This document shows, piece by piece, positions 61,895-64,000 of a DNA stretch of 64,000 nucleotides. The DNA lies in NCBI RefSeq assembly GCF_036634195.1, contig NZ_JAZIFY010000001.1:5094501-5158500 (forward strand). Reading direction: 5' to 3'. Made by a program: the position numbers and the translations under genes. This DNA is from Streptomyces sp. P9-A4. GTDB lineage: Bacteria > Actinomycetota > Actinomycetes > Streptomycetales > Streptomycetaceae. Under the pieces are notes generated by a model. The model did no database searches. It saw only the letters and a list, made by a program, of their open reading frames with translations, and was not told the DNA's origin. Positions within the stretch are counted from its first letter, which is position 1. Each line of letters starts with the position of its first letter.

Positions 61895-62253
61895 GACGTC
61901 CAGTGTGCCCGCCCGGCCGTACTCCTTCACAGGACCTGCAAATGACCGGAAATGGCCTGTACCAAGCTGCCGGTGACGGACCGGGAGGCGGAACGGCCAC
62001 CTCCGTCGGGCTGCGGGCGGGCATCCTGCCAAAGGCCGCGCGGAAGATCCAACCGGCACCCCGTCGGGCCCCGTCCCGCCCGCCTTGGCAAGTTGTTCGC
62101 CAACTCATGAGTGCTGTTCACTCGTTCGGGTGGCGGAGCGGCCGATGCGCGCCTCCTACCCAGAAGCGCTGGAATGGTCGGAAGCCGTACCAGGGGTGGG
62201 GGCGCTCCACGTGACCGGTCGTCACCTCTGCTTTGTGGGTGGACGAGTCAAGA
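61895..62253. other. intergenic region, divergent promoters expected
   Basis: 359 bp between the PP2C-like gene and the histidine kinase gene. No frame has sustained third-position bias with a start. It probably carries the promoters of both genes; none could be assigned with confidence. Confidence 0.5.
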
Positions 62254-64000
62254 ATGCGAGCACCGGTGCAGATGAAGCGGCCTCGGAGCAAGAACGGCAC
62301 GCGGAGCCGGACCCCCGGCGCAGCACCGACCCCGGACGGCACCGCGACGGCGCCCCTCGCGCAGGCCCAGCCGCCCGCCGGCCGCCCCAAGCGCGTCCGC
62401 AACCGGCTGGTCGCCGGCGTCGCCCTCGTCGGCATCACCGTCCTCGCCGCCGGAGCCCCCGCGATCCTCGCCGCCTCCGCCGAGCTGACCGACACCCAGA
62501 ACCTGGTGACGCTCGCCGAATTCGACCGGCAGGCCGTCACCCTCTCCCACTCCCTCGCCGACGAACGCGACGAGGTCGTCGCGTACATCGCCGCGGGCCG
62601 CGACAACCAGACCGGCGACGCCAAGCACAAGCGCCAGATCACCAGCGCCCGGTCCACCCGCGTCGACCGTCAGATCGACGAGATCCGGCCCGCCGCCACC
62701 ACCGAACTCCGCCGCGACCTCGCCGGGGTCCCCTCCGTCCGCCGCGCCGCCCTCACCGGCAAGGGCACCGCCCTGGAGGCCCACCGGGCGTACTCGGAGA
62801 TCATCGGCAAGCTCCAGGCCCTCGCCGACGAACTGGCCGACAAGACCCCGGCCCGCGCCGCCGACACCGCGCTCACCGAGGCCACCCGCGCCCCCGCCGC
62901 CCTCGGCCGCGCCGTCGAACAGGCCTCCGCCACCCGGGGTCTGCTGCTGGCCGCCCTCTCCGTGACGCAGCCGGAGCCCACCGGAGACGTCCACTACGAC
63001 CCCGAGACCGACAGGTACGTCTCCGACGTGCCCGAGGGCGCGGCCGAGGCCGAGCGGGCCCGTGACACCCTCACCGCCGCCGCCCAGCAGGCCCGGGTCC
63101 GTGAGCTCGCCGCACTCGGCGACTTCGACCAGGCCGCCGGTTCCGCCGCCCGCGACTCCCTCGCCGCCACCGTCTCCGGCCCCGACGTCAAGAGCGCGGA
63201 GCGCTCCCTCGCCTCGCTCACGGACCAGCCGAAGCTGACCGAGGGCGAGCGCGAGACCGACCCGGCCGGCCTGGAGGCCGCCCTCTCCTCCCGCGTCGAG
63301 CAGATGCGCGGCGTCGAGTCCGCCCTCGCCACCCAGCGCGTCGAGCGGCTCGCCGCGCTCCGCGACGACGATGTCACCGCGCTCGAACTGCGCATCGCCT
63401 TCCTCGGCGGCTGCCTGCTCGTCGCGATCGGCATCTCCACCTATGTGGCCCGCACCCTCACCCGGCCGCTCGCCGTCCTCCGTATCGGCGCCGCCCGGCT
63501 CGCCGCCGCCCCCGTCGCGCAGTCCGGCGAGGAGGCCGAGCCGGTCCGCTTCACCGGCCGCAACGACGAGTTCGCCCAGGTCGTACGCTCCCTCAACACC
63601 CTGCACGGCAAGCTCACCGGCCTCTCCGCGCACAACGAGTCGCTCACCGGCCGGCTCAGCGACGGACAGGACGACCTGGCCGCCGCCAAGGACGCCCTCG
63701 GCGCCGAACTCGCCACCCAGCGCGCCGAACTCCAGGGTCAGGTCGCCCTCCTCACCGCCGACCTCGAACGGCTCCGCGGCACCGTCCACCACACCTTCGT
63801 CAACCTCTCGCTCCGCAGCCTCGGGCTCGTCGAGCGGCAGCTCGGCGTCATCGAGAAGCTGGAGGAGCGCGAGCAGGACCCGGACCGCCTCGCGACCCTC
63901 TTCAAGCTCGACCACATGGCGACCGTCATGCGCCGCCACAGCGAGAACCTCCTCGTCCTCGCCGGGCACGAGCACGTCCACGGCCACGCCGGACCCGTTC
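62254..64000 (+). CDS. sensor histidine kinase with nitrate/nitrite-sensing domain (partial, runs off window)
   Basis: An open frame from ATG 62254 runs to the window edge, giving at least 582 residues. A basic Pro-rich N-terminus is followed by a membrane helix (L-V-A-G-V-A-L-V-G-I-T-V-L-A-A-G). An extracellular helical domain has S-L-A-D-E-R-D-E-V-V-A-Y of the NIT type. A second helix (I-A-F-L-G-G-C-L-L-V-A-I-G-I) and a HAMP domain follow, then a coiled coil and V-N-L-S-L-R-S-L-G-L-V-E-R-Q-L, the dimerisation region. Kinases of this form usually head conservons (roadblock, DUF742 and GTPase genes next); those would lie beyond the window. An in-frame ATG at 62272 is possible. Confidence 0.88.
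   Translation, partial: MRAPVQMKRPRSKNGTRSRTPGAAPTPDGTATAPLAQAQPPAGRPKRVRNRLVAGVALVGITVLAAGAPAILAASAELTDTQNLVTLAEFDRQAVTLSHSLADERDEVVAYIAAGRDNQTGDAKHKRQITSARSTRVDRQIDEIRPAATTELRRDLAGVPSVRRAALTGKGTALEAHRAYSEIIGKLQALADELADKTPARAADTALTEATRAPAALGRAVEQASATRGLLLAALSVTQPEPTGDVHYDPETDRYVSDVPEGAAEAERARDTLTAAAQQARVRELAALGDFDQAAGSAARDSLAATVSGPDVKSAERSLASLTDQPKLTEGERETDPAGLEAALSSRVEQMRGVESALATQRVERLAALRDDDVTALELRIAFLGGCLLVAIGISTYVARTLTRPLAVLRIGAARLAAAPVAQSGEEAEPVRFTGRNDEFAQVVRSLNTLHGKLTGLSAHNESLTGRLSDGQDDLAAAKDALGAELATQRAELQGQVALLTADLERLRGTVHHTFVNLSLRSLGLVERQLGVIEKLEEREQDPDRLATLFKLDHMATVMRRHSENLLVLAGHEHVHGHAGPV

Overview
The window is high-GC, strongly GC3-biased actinobacterial DNA, almost certainly from a Streptomyces chromosome. 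The markers are a nickel superoxide dismutase with its SodX peptidase, a lon gene preceded by a HAIR element, an actinobacterial Kgd, a chitin-active LPMO with a DasR-like operator, an FxSxx-type RiPP locus, and the start of a nitrate-sensing histidine kinase like those that head conservons. No rRNA, tRNA or CRISPR array was seen.

Layout. 1-3480: a GNAT acetyltransferase, a PAS-SpoIIE phosphatase, and a methyltransferase preceded by the stub of a deleted XRE regulator. 3484-17347: an integrated element in the 3' end of sodN, bounded by 21-bp direct repeats. It carries a 1537-residue nuclease-STAND-TPR-SEC-C protein, a tightly coupled HATPase / class I aaRS-like / ASCH operon, an XRE-methyltransferase pair that duplicates the pair outside the left end, SUKH-type proteins, and a tyrosine integrase broken by a one-base deletion. 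17329-29802: sodN/sodX, a CGNR regulator, an amino-acid ABC importer, malic enzyme, an oxidoreductase, a GH5 enzyme and a DUF4097-PadR operon. 30344-42299: one co-directional locus that joins a Trypco1-like protein, a trypsin-VMAP protein, a MoxR ATPase and a SAV_2336-type protein to an FxSxx-like precursor peptide, an HExxH peptide hydroxylase and a TIR/NB-ARC/TPR protein. 42369-49052: Kgd, a two-component system and a spermidine-synthase-like protein. 49246-53690: a five-gene operon (ECF sigma factor, zinc-finger membrane protein, ABC ATPase, two membrane proteins), every junction overlapping by 4 bp. 53744-64000: a lipoprotein, GNAT, Lon, DUF4240, LPMO, GH25 lysozyme, MarR, a PP2C-like protein and a histidine kinase cut by the window end.

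Two regions stand out. The sodN element looks like an immobilised defence-type island: its large protein has the architecture of antiviral STAND nucleases, and it lies about 60 bp downstream of a three-gene operon that appears RNA-directed. The 30-42 kb locus looks like a NTPase-controlled conflict or signalling system that also makes a modified peptide. Its precursor has the FxSxx-family leader but ends in F-V-D, and no radical SAM enzyme is present locally. Functions in both regions are inferred from domains and context, not proven.
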